Assembly: GCF_000426925.1 (NCBI RefSeq)
Contig: NZ_KE384674.1
Location: 2,740-53,346, forward strand
Source: Dolichospermum circinale AWQC310F
GTDB taxonomy: Bacteria > Cyanobacteriota > Cyanobacteriia > Cyanobacteriales > Nostocaceae
Length of the DNA stretch: 50,607 nt
Direction: 5' to 3'
Positions 8,704-17,304 of this stretch are shown piece after piece. The notes beneath the pieces are model-generated. The model had not been told where the DNA came from and ran no database searches. It was given only the letters and a program-made list of their open reading frames with translations. Made by a program: the position numbers and the translations under genes. How positions within the stretch are numbered: the stretch's first letter is position 1; every line of letters starts with the position of its first letter.

Positions 8704-9883
8704 AAAACCTTTCTAACCCTAAATATATCCAAAAATATCGAGAACGTACCAATAAAACACCAAAGGTAATTATCCCCAACAAAATGACGGTTAATTGATT
8801 TTGGAAGTAATGAGAACCCATTAAAACCGTATGAATAGCACTTAATAATAAAGCTGGTACACTAAAAAGATGAATTTGCCGCCAATATTTACCTAATGAC
8901 TTTTGCAGAAAATCAAAACTTGTACAAGCAGCGGGAGTTATTAATACTAATGCTACAGCCCCAGCACCCATTCCCCATTGAAATTCTAACGGTAAAAACC
9001 AAAAGGCAGTGAAATTCCAGTTTAGGGAGTGTTGAAGATGATGAATAGTATGTACCCCAGATAGCACAAAAGCCCCAACTCCCAAAGCCCGACGGTAACG
9101 CAGTGGTGCAGACCAAAAACTATTGACAGGCCGAGCAATCAAGGACAGAATTAAACAAATTAGAGCAGCGTGGCCGTTATAGTCTGTCATGGTGTCTCCT
9201 GTCCGCAGTAGGGTAATAACACCAATAATCAAAGTTACCCACCCACCCAACTGGAATAATTGACTACGGCGATCTTTACTAATTAATGCCGTAGAAACAC
9301 CCACACCCACCATGGTGGGTAGTGTACCAATCCCAAAAGCTAACATAGTCCCTGCACCTTGCCACAAATTCCCCGTAGCCGCCGCTTTGATTTGGGCTGC
9401 GTATAAAAAACCACATGGCATCAGTCCCCATGTCATACCCAAAAGTGCTGGTGTCCACCATTGAGTTTGTGAAGATAACTTCATCATATACGCACTGATT
9501 CGGTTGTGTAAGTTACTTTTTAATAGAGGGTGTAACAGGGGAATATGCGGTAAAAAACCCGGTTTAATTTGTCCTAAACCAAACCAAATCAGCATTGTAC
9601 CCGTAATTATGGCTATCCAATGCCGCAAATTACTACCAATTCCCGCTAGTTGTCCACCTTCTACTAATACTGAACCTAGTGAGCCAATGCCAGCACCGAC
9701 TACAGTATAACTCAACATTCGCCCCAAATTCAGTAAAGTATGAAATTTTAATTGTTGTTGCCAACTCGGATTTTCTTGCTGCTTGGAAAGGGAAAAGGCT
9801 ACTGTTAAGGGTCCACACATTCCGAAGCAATGTCCAAAACTACCTAGGAAACCTAGGAGTATTATAAGTGACAAGTCTAGCAT
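8678..9883 (-). CDS. TauE/SafE (DsbD_2/UreH-like) membrane protein with MsrQ-like C-terminal region
   Basis: 401 aa, multi-pass. The first half opens with GHCFGMCGPL and later has MPCGFLYAA, the cysteine-containing helices of the DsbD_2/CcdA-like group that databases often label sulfite exporter TauE/SafE or UreH. From about residue 235 the pattern changes to that of ferric-reductase-like/MsrQ membrane domains: a GHAAL helix, RYRRALGVGAF, clustered histidines in VHTIHHLQH, a CTSFDFLQKSLGKYWRQIH loop, and a later AIHTV histidine. These could ligate b-type hemes. A thiol relay fused to a heme relay suggests electron transfer across the membrane. It is followed by an overlapping exported partner and faces a two-component system. 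Confidence 0.75.
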   Translation of the reverse strand: MLDLSLIILLGFLGSFGHCFGMCGPLTVAFSLSKQQENPSWQQQLKFHTLLNLGRMLSYTVVGAGIGSLGSVLVEGGQLAGIGSNLRHWIAIITGTMLIWFGLGQIKPGFLPHIPLLHPLLKSNLHNRISAYMMKLSSQTQWWTPALLGMTWGLMPCGFLYAAQIKAAATGNLWQGAGTMLAFGIGTLPTMVGVGVSTALISKDRRSQLFQLGGWVTLIIGVITLLRTGDTMTDYNGHAALICLILSLIARPVNSFWSAPLRYRRALGVGAFVLSGVHTIHHLQHSLNWNFTAFWFLPLEFQWGMGAGAVALVLITPAACTSFDFLQKSLGKYWRQIHLFSVPALLLSAIHTVLMGSHYFQNQLTVILLGIITFGVLLVRSRYFWIYLGLERFYVPPKKSR

Positions 9884-10090
9884 ATTAATTATGGAAATTG
9901 GGGAAGTATTCTATTTTTCATCTCTTACCATGAGGTTCATGTCAAAAGACAAGCTGTCAAACTTGGTGTAGCATAGAGCTAATCTTGCGGCTTTTTCAGC
10001 AAAAAGGATTAATTTTTCCTCAGCAAAGTAAAATCACTTAATCTGGGTTATATTTAATTAGATTCAGAAACCTATCCACTAACAATTAAT
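9884..10090. promoter_or_regulatory. Divergent promoter region with short direct repeats
   Basis: The spacer serves both the membrane-protein gene and the two-component operon. GTCAAA occurs at 9941-9946 and 9956-9961 (15-base phase), and TCAGCAAA at 9996-10003 and 10020-10027 (24-base phase). OmpR/PhoB regulators bind direct repeats spaced about one helical turn apart, so the regulator next door could act here; that is inference. Confidence 0.4.
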
Positions 10091-10765
10091 ATGAGAATAT
10101 TACTTGTAGAAGATGACGAACGTATTGCTAAACCCTTAGCGGAAGATTTAAAACATCAACGTTATGTTGTAGATATTGCTAAAGATGGAATTGAAGGCTG
10201 GGAATATAGTCAATCAACACAATATGATCTAATATTATTAGATTTAATGCTACCAAAATTAGATGGCATTAGTTTATGTAAACGCTTACGAACCATTAAA
10301 TATAATGCCCTGATTTTAATGCTCACAGCTAAAGATACTACAGCAGACAAAGTAATTGGATTAGATGCAGGGGCTGATGATTATTTAATTAAACCATTTG
10401 ATTTAGAAGAATTAACAGCCAGAGTACGAGCTTTATCTCGCCGAAATTTAGAAGTTCGTCCCCCCATATTAGTTTATGGTAAATTAGAATTAGATCCTGG
10501 TAGTTATCATATTAGCTATCAAGGTCAAACTCTATTATTAACACCTAAAGAATATATGATTTTAGAATATTTCATGAAAAATCCCCAGCAAGTTTTAACT
10601 CGCACATCTCTTTTGGAGAAATTATGGGAATTTGATAAAATTTCAGGTGAGGATACTGTTAAAACTCACATCAATAATTTACGTAAAAAATTAAAAGCTG
10701 TTGGCGCATCTGAAAAAATTATTGAAACTGTTTACGGAATAGGATATCGTTTAGGAAAAAGCTAA
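10091..10765 (+). CDS. OmpR/PhoB-family response regulator
   Basis: 224 aa. The receiver domain has acidic residues in VEDDE, phosphoacceptor Asp51 in LLDLMLPKLDG, the T/K switch residues in MLTAKD and the conserved Lys of IKPF. A C-terminal winged helix (about 125-222) ends in the typical VKTHINNLRKKL recognition helix and ETVYGIGYRL wing. It regulates transcription when phosphorylated by the kinase encoded immediately downstream; stop and start overlap as TAATG, so they are coupled. The family resembles cyanobacterial metal/redox regulators (RppA/ManR type), but I cannot assign an exact orthologue. Confidence 0.9.
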   Translation: MRILLVEDDERIAKPLAEDLKHQRYVVDIAKDGIEGWEYSQSTQYDLILLDLMLPKLDGISLCKRLRTIKYNALILMLTAKDTTADKVIGLDAGADDYLIKPFDLEELTARVRALSRRNLEVRPPILVYGKLELDPGSYHISYQGQTLLLTPKEYMILEYFMKNPQQVLTRTSLLEKLWEFDKISGEDTVKTHINNLRKKLKAVGASEKIIETVYGIGYRLGKS

Positions 10766-12012
10766 TGTTGTGGGTAATTAAATATCGCTTATTATTTTCT
10801 TATTTATTAGTATTTGGGTCAGTATTAGGAGTATTTACCTTAGCGGTCAGGATTTTTGTCACTCAAAGTCTGGAACAAGAAATTACCGATAAACTAATTG
10901 ATTTAGCGGGAGGTGCTGCTGGTAGTTCAGAATATACTAATGGTAAAATCAAATTAGATAATGATTTTCCTATTCAAGATATTACCAATCGTCATCAAGG
11001 TTTACAATGGTTTGACCAAAAACGAAATTTTCTGCAACAAAAAGGTGAAAATTTACCAAATTTACCTCTTGATCCTCATGCAAAAAAACAAATTCAATCA
11101 GGTAAAAATCCGATTATAGTTATTACATTACCAGTAATCAGTAGTGAAAATGGTAAACTAATTGGATATGTGAGAGCTAGTGAATCACTAGAAAATCTCA
11201 ACAAAACTTTAAGTAAACTTGACTGGGGTTTAGGAGGAGGAATTTTTTTTGCTCTACTTATTAGCGGTATTGGTGGAGTATGGTTAACTCGACAGTCTAT
11301 GCAACCAATTGAAGAAAGTTTACAAAGACTTCAACAATTTACTGCTGATGCTTCTCATGAACTTAGAAGTCCATTAATGGCAATTAAAAGTAATGCTTCC
11401 GTAGCAATTAAATATCCAGAAGCAATTCGAGAAACAGATTTAGAAAAATTTCAAGCTATTCTTAGTGCGACAAAACAAATGTCTAGTTTAACAGAAGATC
11501 TATTGTTTCTAGCTCGTACTGATATCATCCCCAATCAAGATCCAAGTTTTGTTAATTTAGGAGAAATTTTAGATAACTTATATAAACTATACAAACCTCA
11601 AGCTGAGGCTAAACAAATTAAGATAAAATTACAACTAGACCAAGATATATATATACTTGGTGATTGTGAACAGTTAAAAAGATTATTTACTAATTTGCTT
11701 GAAAATGCTATTAACTATACCTTTATAAAAGGTATAATTGACATTATAACTTCTAGTAAAGGCTCTCATATCTACGTTAGTATAAAAGATACGGGTATAG
11801 GAATTTCTCCAGATAATTTAGAAAAAGTTTTTGATAGATTTTGGCGAGCCGATGAATCTCGCAGTTATAATTGTCGTGGTTCTGGACTAGGTTTAGCTAT
11901 TGCTCAAGCTATTGCTAAAAAACATGGTGGACTAATTACTGTTAAGAGTGAATTAGGGGTTGGTAGTTGTTTTACTGTCCGCTTACTATCAAATTATTCG
12001 GGTTCCAAATAG
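10765..12012 (+). CDS. Membrane sensor histidine kinase partner
   Basis: 415 aa. TM1 at about 8-30, a periplasmic sensor of about 120 residues, TM2 at about 155-175, then HisKA with phosphoacceptor His198 in SHELRSPL. The ATPase domain follows, with an N box (NLLENAINYT), G1 (DTGIGIS), an F box (FDRFWR) and G2 (GSGLGLAIA). It is the cognate kinase of the preceding regulator, judging by the one-base overlap. The periplasmic domain has no motif I recognise. Position opposite the thiol/heme membrane locus suggests it senses a redox, metal or envelope cue, by inference only. Confidence 0.9.
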   Translation: MLWVIKYRLLFSYLLVFGSVLGVFTLAVRIFVTQSLEQEITDKLIDLAGGAAGSSEYTNGKIKLDNDFPIQDITNRHQGLQWFDQKRNFLQQKGENLPNLPLDPHAKKQIQSGKNPIIVITLPVISSENGKLIGYVRASESLENLNKTLSKLDWGLGGGIFFALLISGIGGVWLTRQSMQPIEESLQRLQQFTADASHELRSPLMAIKSNASVAIKYPEAIRETDLEKFQAILSATKQMSSLTEDLLFLARTDIIPNQDPSFVNLGEILDNLYKLYKPQAEAKQIKIKLQLDQDIYILGDCEQLKRLFTNLLENAINYTFIKGIIDIITSSKGSHIYVSIKDTGIGISPDNLEKVFDRFWRADESRSYNCRGSGLGLAIAQAIAKKHGGLITVKSELGVGSCFTVRLLSNYSGSK

Positions 12013-12045
12013 TTTCAAAAATGATATTTCAAAAATTTTAATCAG

Positions 12046-12072
12046 TGTAGGGTGGGCATTGCCCACCCTACA
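12046..12072. repeat. Palindromic REP-like hairpin
   Basis: TGTAGGGTGGGC, loop ATT, then GCCCACCCTACA: a perfect 12-bp stem. This unit recurs widely in cyanobacterial spacers (known from general experience). It sits 34 bases past the histidine kinase stop and could also terminate that transcript. Confidence 0.8.
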
Positions 12073-12128
12073 TATATTTAACAGGATAATCCAAATATGA
12101 TGTGAAAATTTAAGCAATCAGAGAAAAA

Positions 12129-12359
12129 TTAGTTTCTAGGTTTTCCAGTGTTTCCAGTTTTTCCAGTTTTTCCAGTTTTTCGTGACTTAGGTTTTTTACT
12201 TGATACGGGGGTTGAAGGCTTTGATTGTGGATTAGTAGTTGTAGTTGCTTGGGGTGTACTAGGTTTAGCATCAGCAGCAAAAGCATTCTGAGAAATTGCA
12301 CCTAAAGTTAAGAAACTGATTAAACCCAGACTGAAAATTGCTTTAGTTGTAGTTTTCAT
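12129..12359 (-). CDS. Small exported basic protein, copy 1
   Basis: 76 aa. The signal peptide MKTTTKAIFSLGLISFL ends at NAFA|AD, followed by a Pro/Thr/Ser-rich linker and a very basic tail of KTG repeats encoded by a nine-base tandem repeat (TTTTTCCAG in the plus strand). No known domain. A neighbouring paralogue has nearly the same signal peptide and leader but a different tail, so the pair arose by tandem duplication. Export to the periplasm or beyond is predicted; function unknown. The genes converge with the kinase gene and are probably expressed from their own promoters. Confidence 0.65.
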   Translation of the reverse strand: MKTTTKAIFSLGLISFLTLGAISQNAFAADAKPSTPQATTTTNPQSKPSTPVSSKKPKSRKTGKTGKTGNTGKPRN

Positions 12360-12429
12360 TGTTCTATATTTCCCGTCGTTGATTTTGTGTAAAATTGTCA
12401 GGTGTGAAACACTAAAAGTCGAGACAAAA

Positions 12430-12645
12430 TTATTTTTTATCTAGAGTACGTTTAACTGAAGAAGAATGTTTCTTAACATGAACTCGCTTACGTTTGTGGC
12501 TTCCTGTGTGTTTCCTGGTAAGTGAGTGCTGGTAATTATTAGCTTTAGCTTTAGCTCCAACTGCAAAAGCATTTTGGCACACTCCACCCAAAATTAGGAA
12601 ACTAATTAAACCTAAACTAAAAATTGCTTTAGTTGTAGTTTTCAC
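12430..12645 (-). CDS. Small exported basic protein, copy 2
   Basis: 71 aa when started at the GTG that aligns with the Met of copy 1 (VKTTTKAIFSLGLISFLILG); both genes carry ATAGAACA just before the start. An upstream ATG would add 11 residues without homology to copy 1. After the predicted cleavage site (NAFA) the mature part is rich in Lys, Arg and His (HTGSHKRKRVHVKKHSSS) and lacks the KTG repeats of copy 1. A tail this basic could bind polyanions such as nucleic acid, polysaccharide or polyphosphate; that is speculation. No family recognised. Confidence 0.6.
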   Translation of the reverse strand: MKTTTKAIFSLGLISFLILGGVCQNAFAVGAKAKANNYQHSLTRKHTGSHKRKRVHVKKHSSSVKRTLDKK

Positions 12646-13097
12646 TGTTCTATCTTTTCTGATGTTGATTTTGTGCAAGATTGTTTTCTTGCTTATTTTT
12701 AACTATAGGAAGTAAAAGTAAAGAAGTTGGAAAGATTTTTAAATATTTTAAAAAATCCAGAAAGGTAGCTATACACCAGTATTCAATTCCGGGATAATTA
12801 GTAACTTAATATACGGTCATATCATTAAATGAGGTACAAACATAAAAAATTAAACCCTTTGAGTGCGGGCATTTTGCCCTATAACAATAATAAGTATTTC
12901 ACCGTTGCATGAGTTCCTCTTGCCTTGTGCTATATTCTAAAAAAAGACCCCCGGTTAGAAACCGAGGGATTCTGCAAGTCGGAATTATCGCACAAAGACA
13001 TTCGCGTACCTAACATAGCAAAGCAACAAATCAAAAAAATGCCAAAATGCCAAAATCTAAAAATGTAACTTATATGTAATTTATAACGTCAATATTT
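12646..13097. other. Spacer with hairpins between small protein gene and GTPase gene
   Basis: No gene seen. It includes a GTA-N8-TAC sequence at 12801-12814 without a TAN3T box at the expected distance on either strand, a GGGCA-TTT-TGCCC hairpin at 12867-12879, and the minus-strand terminator listed separately. Confidence 0.5.
12937..12968 (-). terminator. Intrinsic terminator of the GTPase gene
   Basis: On the minus strand, CCCTCGGTT, loop TCT, AACCGGGGG forms a 9-bp stem with one mismatch, followed directly by a run of seven T within TCTTTTTTT. Orientation and position (about 130 bases past the stop) fit termination of the leftward membrane GTPase transcript. Confidence 0.75.
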
Positions 13098-14639
13098 TTA
13101 CTTATATTCTTCTTTGTCTGTAAAGCTATCAGTTAAAGGTTTAACGACTTTAGCGATCGCTTCTTGAACAAAAACTTTGATAAACTCATCTCGACGATTA
13201 ATTTGAAACTGCTGTTGTACTACTTCTGTCATTCCCCCGTCACCCCAATCTTGATCATGACGAAAATACTCAATAAAGCTTTTCCCAGCAATGCGGGTTA
13301 AATAAGCGGCTGTTACACCTTGAATTGCTCTGCCGACAATAAAAGTAGTTACATTGAGTTGTAAAGCTGTTGATAATAATTGAATTGCCCCTTTGACGAT
13401 ACCTAAACCAGCGATAGTTTTTCCTAAAGATAGGGCTAATTCTTTACCCCTTTCCATGTTTAAATCGCAACCGTATATCTTACCAATTTCTACTACCATT
13501 TGGGCATTAACAGCAGCAGTTGCCAGTAAATCTACTACTGGCAATGGTGTCACAGAAACCACACCTGCCCCAATCCATTGATAACGGACGATGACTTTAT
13601 CAGCTTGACGACGACGCTGGGAGTCTATGAGTTTGCGGGCTTCTTCTCCTAAGCGCAGAGATTGTAAGAGAATATTATCCGCCACTAAATCCTCACCTTC
13701 AGCCCGTAAGATAGAGGCCATGCGCCGCAACAGAGGTATAATATCTGGTTCTGGTTGGCAGGTTTCGCCGGTTTCTAACTTAGCTATTTGCGGGTTAGCA
13801 GCGATCGCTACCACATCATTAGTAGCAATAAAACTACGTACTCTCTCCCGCAATCTCCCCAAAATCACATCCCTATCAGTATCAGTATATACATCCGTTT
13901 TATTTAGCACTAAAAGCGATCGCTTACCAATTTCCGCCAACCCCCGCAGTGGTTCATATTCAGAACGGCGTAGATCATTATCTACCACAAATAACAGTAA
14001 ATCGGCTTCCGTGGCCAAAGCCCTAGCCAGTTGTTCCCGTTCGGTACCCGCTACCCCTGGTTCTAAAATCCCTGGAGTATCGGTAATTAATATCTTCCGT
14101 TCCAAACCCTTCAACCGTAAACAATAGGTTTCTCCCACCTGAGTTGTCCCCATAGGCGCGTTGACTTCACCCACTATCCGCCCCATAATGGCATTAACTA
14201 GGGAAGTTTTGCCGGCGCTTCCTGTACCAAAGACAACCACTTGAATTTCCCCCCTAGCTAAATTAGCCTCAATGTCCCTAGTGCGACTGAGTAAAGCTTG
14301 GCGTGTCACCTCATCTTGAATTTGGGCTACTTGTTGACGCACTGCTTGTAAAGTAGAAGAAGCTGCATCAGATTTAGCGGCGGGAATTTGGGCTGGAGTC
14401 ACTCTTTGGCGTTGTCGTCGGGATTTTTCCTCTCCTTTTCGCAGCACTAGTACATAATAGACAAAGGCGGCGATTAAACCACCAATCAAGAAAATTAGCA
14501 GTAATAATAGTAAATTACCCAACAATGGTGAATAGGACAACTGCCAGTACAGCCGAGAGAGAGAATCAATCAGCCATAGGGTTAACGCCAAAATGACGAT
14601 TAGACCAACAATCAGTGTTACTACGCGAGACAAAGGCAT
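13098..14639 (-). CDS. Membrane-associated Era-like GTPase with DUF697-type C-terminus
   Basis: 513 aa. Two N-terminal membrane helices (about 5-28 and 40-65) are followed by a TRAFAC-class GTPase domain: G1 GTGSAGKTS (138-146), G2 Thr in MGTTQVG, G3 DTPG (187-190) and G4 NKTD (246-249). The C-terminal part (about 350-480), with VVSVTPLPVVDLLATAAVNA and Gly-rich amphipathic helices, matches DUF697-type regions. The family is conserved in cyanobacteria and plastids; proposed roles involve membrane or envelope processes but none is established. Single-gene transcript ending at the terminator near 12.95 kb. Confidence 0.85.
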   Translation of the reverse strand: MPLSRVVTLIVGLIVILALTLWLIDSLSRLYWQLSYSPLLGNLLLLLLIFLIGGLIAAFVYYVLVLRKGEEKSRRQRQRVTPAQIPAAKSDAASSTLQAVRQQVAQIQDEVTRQALLSRTRDIEANLARGEIQVVVFGTGSAGKTSLVNAIMGRIVGEVNAPMGTTQVGETYCLRLKGLERKILITDTPGILEPGVAGTEREQLARALATEADLLLFVVDNDLRRSEYEPLRGLAEIGKRSLLVLNKTDVYTDTDRDVILGRLRERVRSFIATNDVVAIAANPQIAKLETGETCQPEPDIIPLLRRMASILRAEGEDLVADNILLQSLRLGEEARKLIDSQRRRQADKVIVRYQWIGAGVVSVTPLPVVDLLATAAVNAQMVVEIGKIYGCDLNMERGKELALSLGKTIAGLGIVKGAIQLLSTALQLNVTTFIVGRAIQGVTAAYLTRIAGKSFIEYFRHDQDWGDGGMTEVVQQQFQINRRDEFIKVFVQEAIAKVVKPLTDSFTDKEEYK

Positions 14640-15010
14640 GAATAATCAATTTATTACTTATATAATGGGTTGCTCAATTTTCTCAAGTATAAAGTACCAA
14701 GTATCAAGTACAAAGCACTTTTTTCCATATCCTAGCCTGTAGTCAGAACTTTAGTCATGTTTTCCAAATCCTACCGCCACAAAATCAGGGCTAAAGCCCA
14801 AACAACAAAGAAAAAATATAAAAAATATAATTTTGTGACACTAATGTAAATCCGATTTAGACAAAGATGATTCTCCAGCTTGGAGAGTAGAGAAAAATAG
14901 TCTTTCATTTACCTGAAATATGCTGTAGAATCATATAATTCCACTACTTAATCCTCAATTCTGCTATAGAATTGATCATGAGAAACATTAAAAATAACGG
15001 GTAAAAATCA
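14640..15010. other. Promoter spacer upstream of the EF-hand protein gene
   Basis: No gene. It contains imperfect direct repeats of an AAGTATAAAGTACC type at about 14688-14715, a short GGGCT/AGCCC hairpin near 14788, and a perfect inverted repeat just before the next gene (listed separately). Confidence 0.5.
14955..14975. promoter_or_regulatory. Inverted repeat upstream of EF-hand protein gene
   Basis: TCAATTCT, a five-base GCTAT spacer, and AGAATTGA form a perfect 8-bp inverted repeat ending 35 bases before the ATG at 15011. It has the size of a dimeric repressor operator but could equally be a leader hairpin. No regulator can be assigned. Confidence 0.35.
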
Positions 15011-15556
15011 ATGGGACTGTTTGATCAAATTCTTGGGGCTGTTAATAGTTCAACTCAAGTCGGTGGCTTGAATGACTTACTAAATATTGTTAGTAATTCC
15101 ACTCAAGGTGGTGGTTTGGACGACTTGCTAAATATTGCCAATACAGTTAAACAATTAAGTAATAACGTTGGTGCAGACTCCTCCACAATCCAATCAATTT
15201 TATCAGTCGTTGGTAAAGAAGTACAATCATCTTTGCAGGTGAAGCAAGCTACCGACGGAACTGAATCTGTACAGGATTTTGTCAATCAATTTGCAGGAAC
15301 TTCACCTAATTTTGAAGCGGTAAATACCCTATTTTCTCCAGATATTCAAGTAAAAGTCACTGAAAACGCCGCCCAGGTCGCCGGCTTAGATGTTGAGAAA
15401 ATTCAAGAATTATTACCCAGTTTAGTGCCTTTAATCTTGAGTTTCTTGCAATCTAGTGGCAATCCGTTCTTAAATAAATTTCTAGATATTGATGGTGATG
15501 GTGATGTTGATATTGCTGATTTACTTAAATTAGCTAGTCGCTTTTTAAGAATTTAA
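15011..15556 (+). CDS. DUF937-like protein with C-terminal EF-hand
   Basis: 181 aa. The N-terminus MGLFDQILGAVNS and the repeated GGLNDLLNIV / GGLDDLLNIA units resemble the start of DUF937/YidB-like proteins. Conserved helices follow, and the last 25 residues form one EF-hand/dockerin-type calcium loop, DIDGDGDVDIADL. No signal peptide or membrane helix is visible, so it is probably cytoplasmic. It likely binds Ca2+ through a single loop; pairing of two molecules would be needed for a canonical EF pair. Function unknown. It precedes chlM by about 100 bases but has its own spacer. Confidence 0.7.
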   Translation: MGLFDQILGAVNSSTQVGGLNDLLNIVSNSTQGGGLDDLLNIANTVKQLSNNVGADSSTIQSILSVVGKEVQSSLQVKQATDGTESVQDFVNQFAGTSPNFEAVNTLFSPDIQVKVTENAAQVAGLDVEKIQELLPSLVPLILSFLQSSGNPFLNKFLDIDGDGDVDIADLLKLASRFLRI

Positions 15557-15654
15557 TCCTGATTCATCCCGACTGCATTTGTGCAAACATTATAGCAGGG
15601 AATCCACCGACAAACGATAATTTTAAGAATTGTGAACCATTAACAATTGAGTTT

Positions 15655-16350
15655 ATGAACGCAGCCGAGGATAAAACAATAGTCCGCGAATATTTCAACT
15701 CCACAGGCTTTGATCGGTGGCGACGCATCTATGGTGATGGTGAAGTCAACAAAGTTCAACTAGACATACGCACTGGACATCAGCAAACTGTGGATAATGT
15801 CATGGGCTGGCTAAAAGCTGACAACAATTTACCAGAATTATCAATTTGTGATGCCGGCTGTGGTGTGGGTAGTTTAAGTATTCCCTTGGCTATGGAGGGC
15901 GCTAAAGTCTATGCCAGTGATATTTCTGCTAAAATGGTATCAGAAGCCCAGGACAGGGCTGTAAAGGCTTTTTCTAATACCATAAATCCCTCCTTTGCGG
16001 TACAGGATTTAGAATCTTTGAGTGGTAATTATCACACCATCATCTGTTTAGATGTTCTGATTCATTACCCCCAAGACAAAGCTGATCAAATGATTTCTCA
16101 CCTGTGTTCTTTAGCACAATCAAGAATTATTCTCAGTTTCGCGCCCAAAACCTGCTTTCTGACTATCCTGAAAAAAATCGGTAGTTTCTTTCCTGGACCG
16201 AGTAAAGCCACTCGTGCCTATTTACACCGTGAAGCTGATGTGATCAAAATCCTCCAAAAAAATGGCTTTGCAGTGCAAAGACAGGCTATGACTCGTACAC
16301 GCTTCTACTTTTCTCGCTTACTAGAAGCAACTCGTATACCTGCTGAGTAA
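15655..16350 (+). CDS. chlM: Magnesium-protoporphyrin IX O-methyltransferase
   Basis: Transfers a methyl group from SAM to Mg-protoporphyrin IX, giving the monomethyl ester, the step between Mg chelatase and the oxidative cyclase in chlorophyll synthesis. 231 aa, normal for ChlM/BchM. Landmarks: EYFNSTGFDRWRRIYGDG at the start, SAM motif I ICDAGCGVGSLSIP (about residues 62-75), an acidic YASDIS motif II, and the C-terminal RTRFYFSRLLEATR. The full-length reading begins MNAAEDKTIV. It confirms a chlorophyll-making phototroph. Confidence 0.95.
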   Translation: MNAAEDKTIVREYFNSTGFDRWRRIYGDGEVNKVQLDIRTGHQQTVDNVMGWLKADNNLPELSICDAGCGVGSLSIPLAMEGAKVYASDISAKMVSEAQDRAVKAFSNTINPSFAVQDLESLSGNYHTIICLDVLIHYPQDKADQMISHLCSLAQSRIILSFAPKTCFLTILKKIGSFFPGPSKATRAYLHREADVIKILQKNGFAVQRQAMTRTRFYFSRLLEATRIPAE

Positions 16351-16749
16351 TCAAAAGTATTATGTTCAACATAAAAACTCTAAAAACCTAACCCCTAACT
16401 CCTTCCCTACTGGGGAAGGGGAAGGTAAAAACAAGATTTTGAAAGTCTCTAGCGTCATAAACTAACCATTCTTAATCCTCTAAATTACAGCGATTTTCAG
16501 GTAAACGAACCAAGGTTTTTGTTTCACGCAAAGCCAGAAGGTAATCAAAGTCTGGTTTAATATAAATGAAAACTGCTGTAAACCCAGACGGAATAATATT
16601 CAAGTTTTTAAAAAGATAATTTTTGATTCAACAATTAATGTTAAAAATAACTGGAGGCTGGGTGCAGCGACAACCCAACCAAATCCTAAACAAATCCTAA
16701 AATTTTTGGGTAACATAGGTTAACCCAAACTATAAATCCTAACCAAGAA
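16351..16749. other. Spacer after chlM
   Basis: No gene. A CCTTCCC / GGGAAGG hairpin at 16401-16419 is followed by G-rich then A-rich sequence rather than a T run, so it looks more like an interspersed repeat than a terminator. The rest is AT-rich without recognised structure. Confidence 0.5.
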
Positions 16750-17226
16750 TTACTTAAAAGTATCGCGGATTTGATCTTTCATTTTATCTGCGGGGTTACG
16801 AGATTCGCTTTTCGTATCCTTAGTTTTTCCCCCAGGTAGGTAATTAGGATTAACAATACTATTGTCTATTGCCTTTTCGGTTTTAGCTTCAATATCTTTT
16901 GTGACTGGTTTTGACTTTTGTTTCCAATTCCCATCTTTTATATCTTCAACTGCATTACGAACCTTGCTTTCCGCTTGCTTTGCGTTTCCCATAAATTGAT
17001 CTTTTTTGTTTCCTCTAAAATTACCAATAGCTTCCTGGATTTTACCTTCAATATTCTTAGTTGTTGCTTCCACTCGATTCATGCTTGCAATTTGAGTTAG
17101 GCTATTTGGTTGAGTCAACAAAGTTGTAGCCAAACTATCCTCACCAGCAAAACCTGTGGAAGTTACCAAAAATAAAACTAAAGTAATGGTGACAAAAAAT
17201 TTGTGAAATGCTTGAAGTAATATCAT
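16750..17226 (-). CDS. Exported CsbD-like stress protein
   Basis: 158 aa from the ATG that has GGGAGC eight bases upstream; a Met six codons earlier lacks such a site. A hydrophobic N-terminal segment (FVTITLVLFLVTSTGFAG) is a signal peptide. The mature protein contains a CsbD-type stretch (IEGKIQEAIGNFRGNKKDQF, then KQAESKVRNAVEDIKD), which forms short charged helices, and a Lys/Asp-rich tail. CsbD proteins accumulate under general stress; biochemical role unknown. It lies downstream of, and on the same strand as, the PRC/DUF2382 gene with about an 80-base gap, so the two may be co-expressed. Confidence 0.75.
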   Translation of the reverse strand: MILLQAFHKFFVTITLVLFLVTSTGFAGEDSLATTLLTQPNSLTQIASMNRVEATTKNIEGKIQEAIGNFRGNKKDQFMGNAKQAESKVRNAVEDIKDGNWKQKSKPVTKDIEAKTEKAIDNSIVNPNYLPGGKTKDTKSESRNPADKMKDQIRDTFK

Positions 17227-17304
17227 TAAATTTTGCTCCCTCATTTATAAATTGGTAACTAGTTGGTAATTAATTTATTAAAGGAATGATCTGAAATCTG
17301 GGTT

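Noticed and set aside
8678-9883. UreH-type nickel transporter serving the urease operon
   Set aside because: The N-terminal half does resemble proteins labelled UreH, but the heme-like C-terminal half, the coupled exported partner and the separate transcription unit point to a redox role instead.
12801-12814. GTA-N8-TAC sequence resembling an NtcA site
   Set aside because: No TAN3T box at 20-23 bases on either strand and no gene start in range, so the match is likely accidental.
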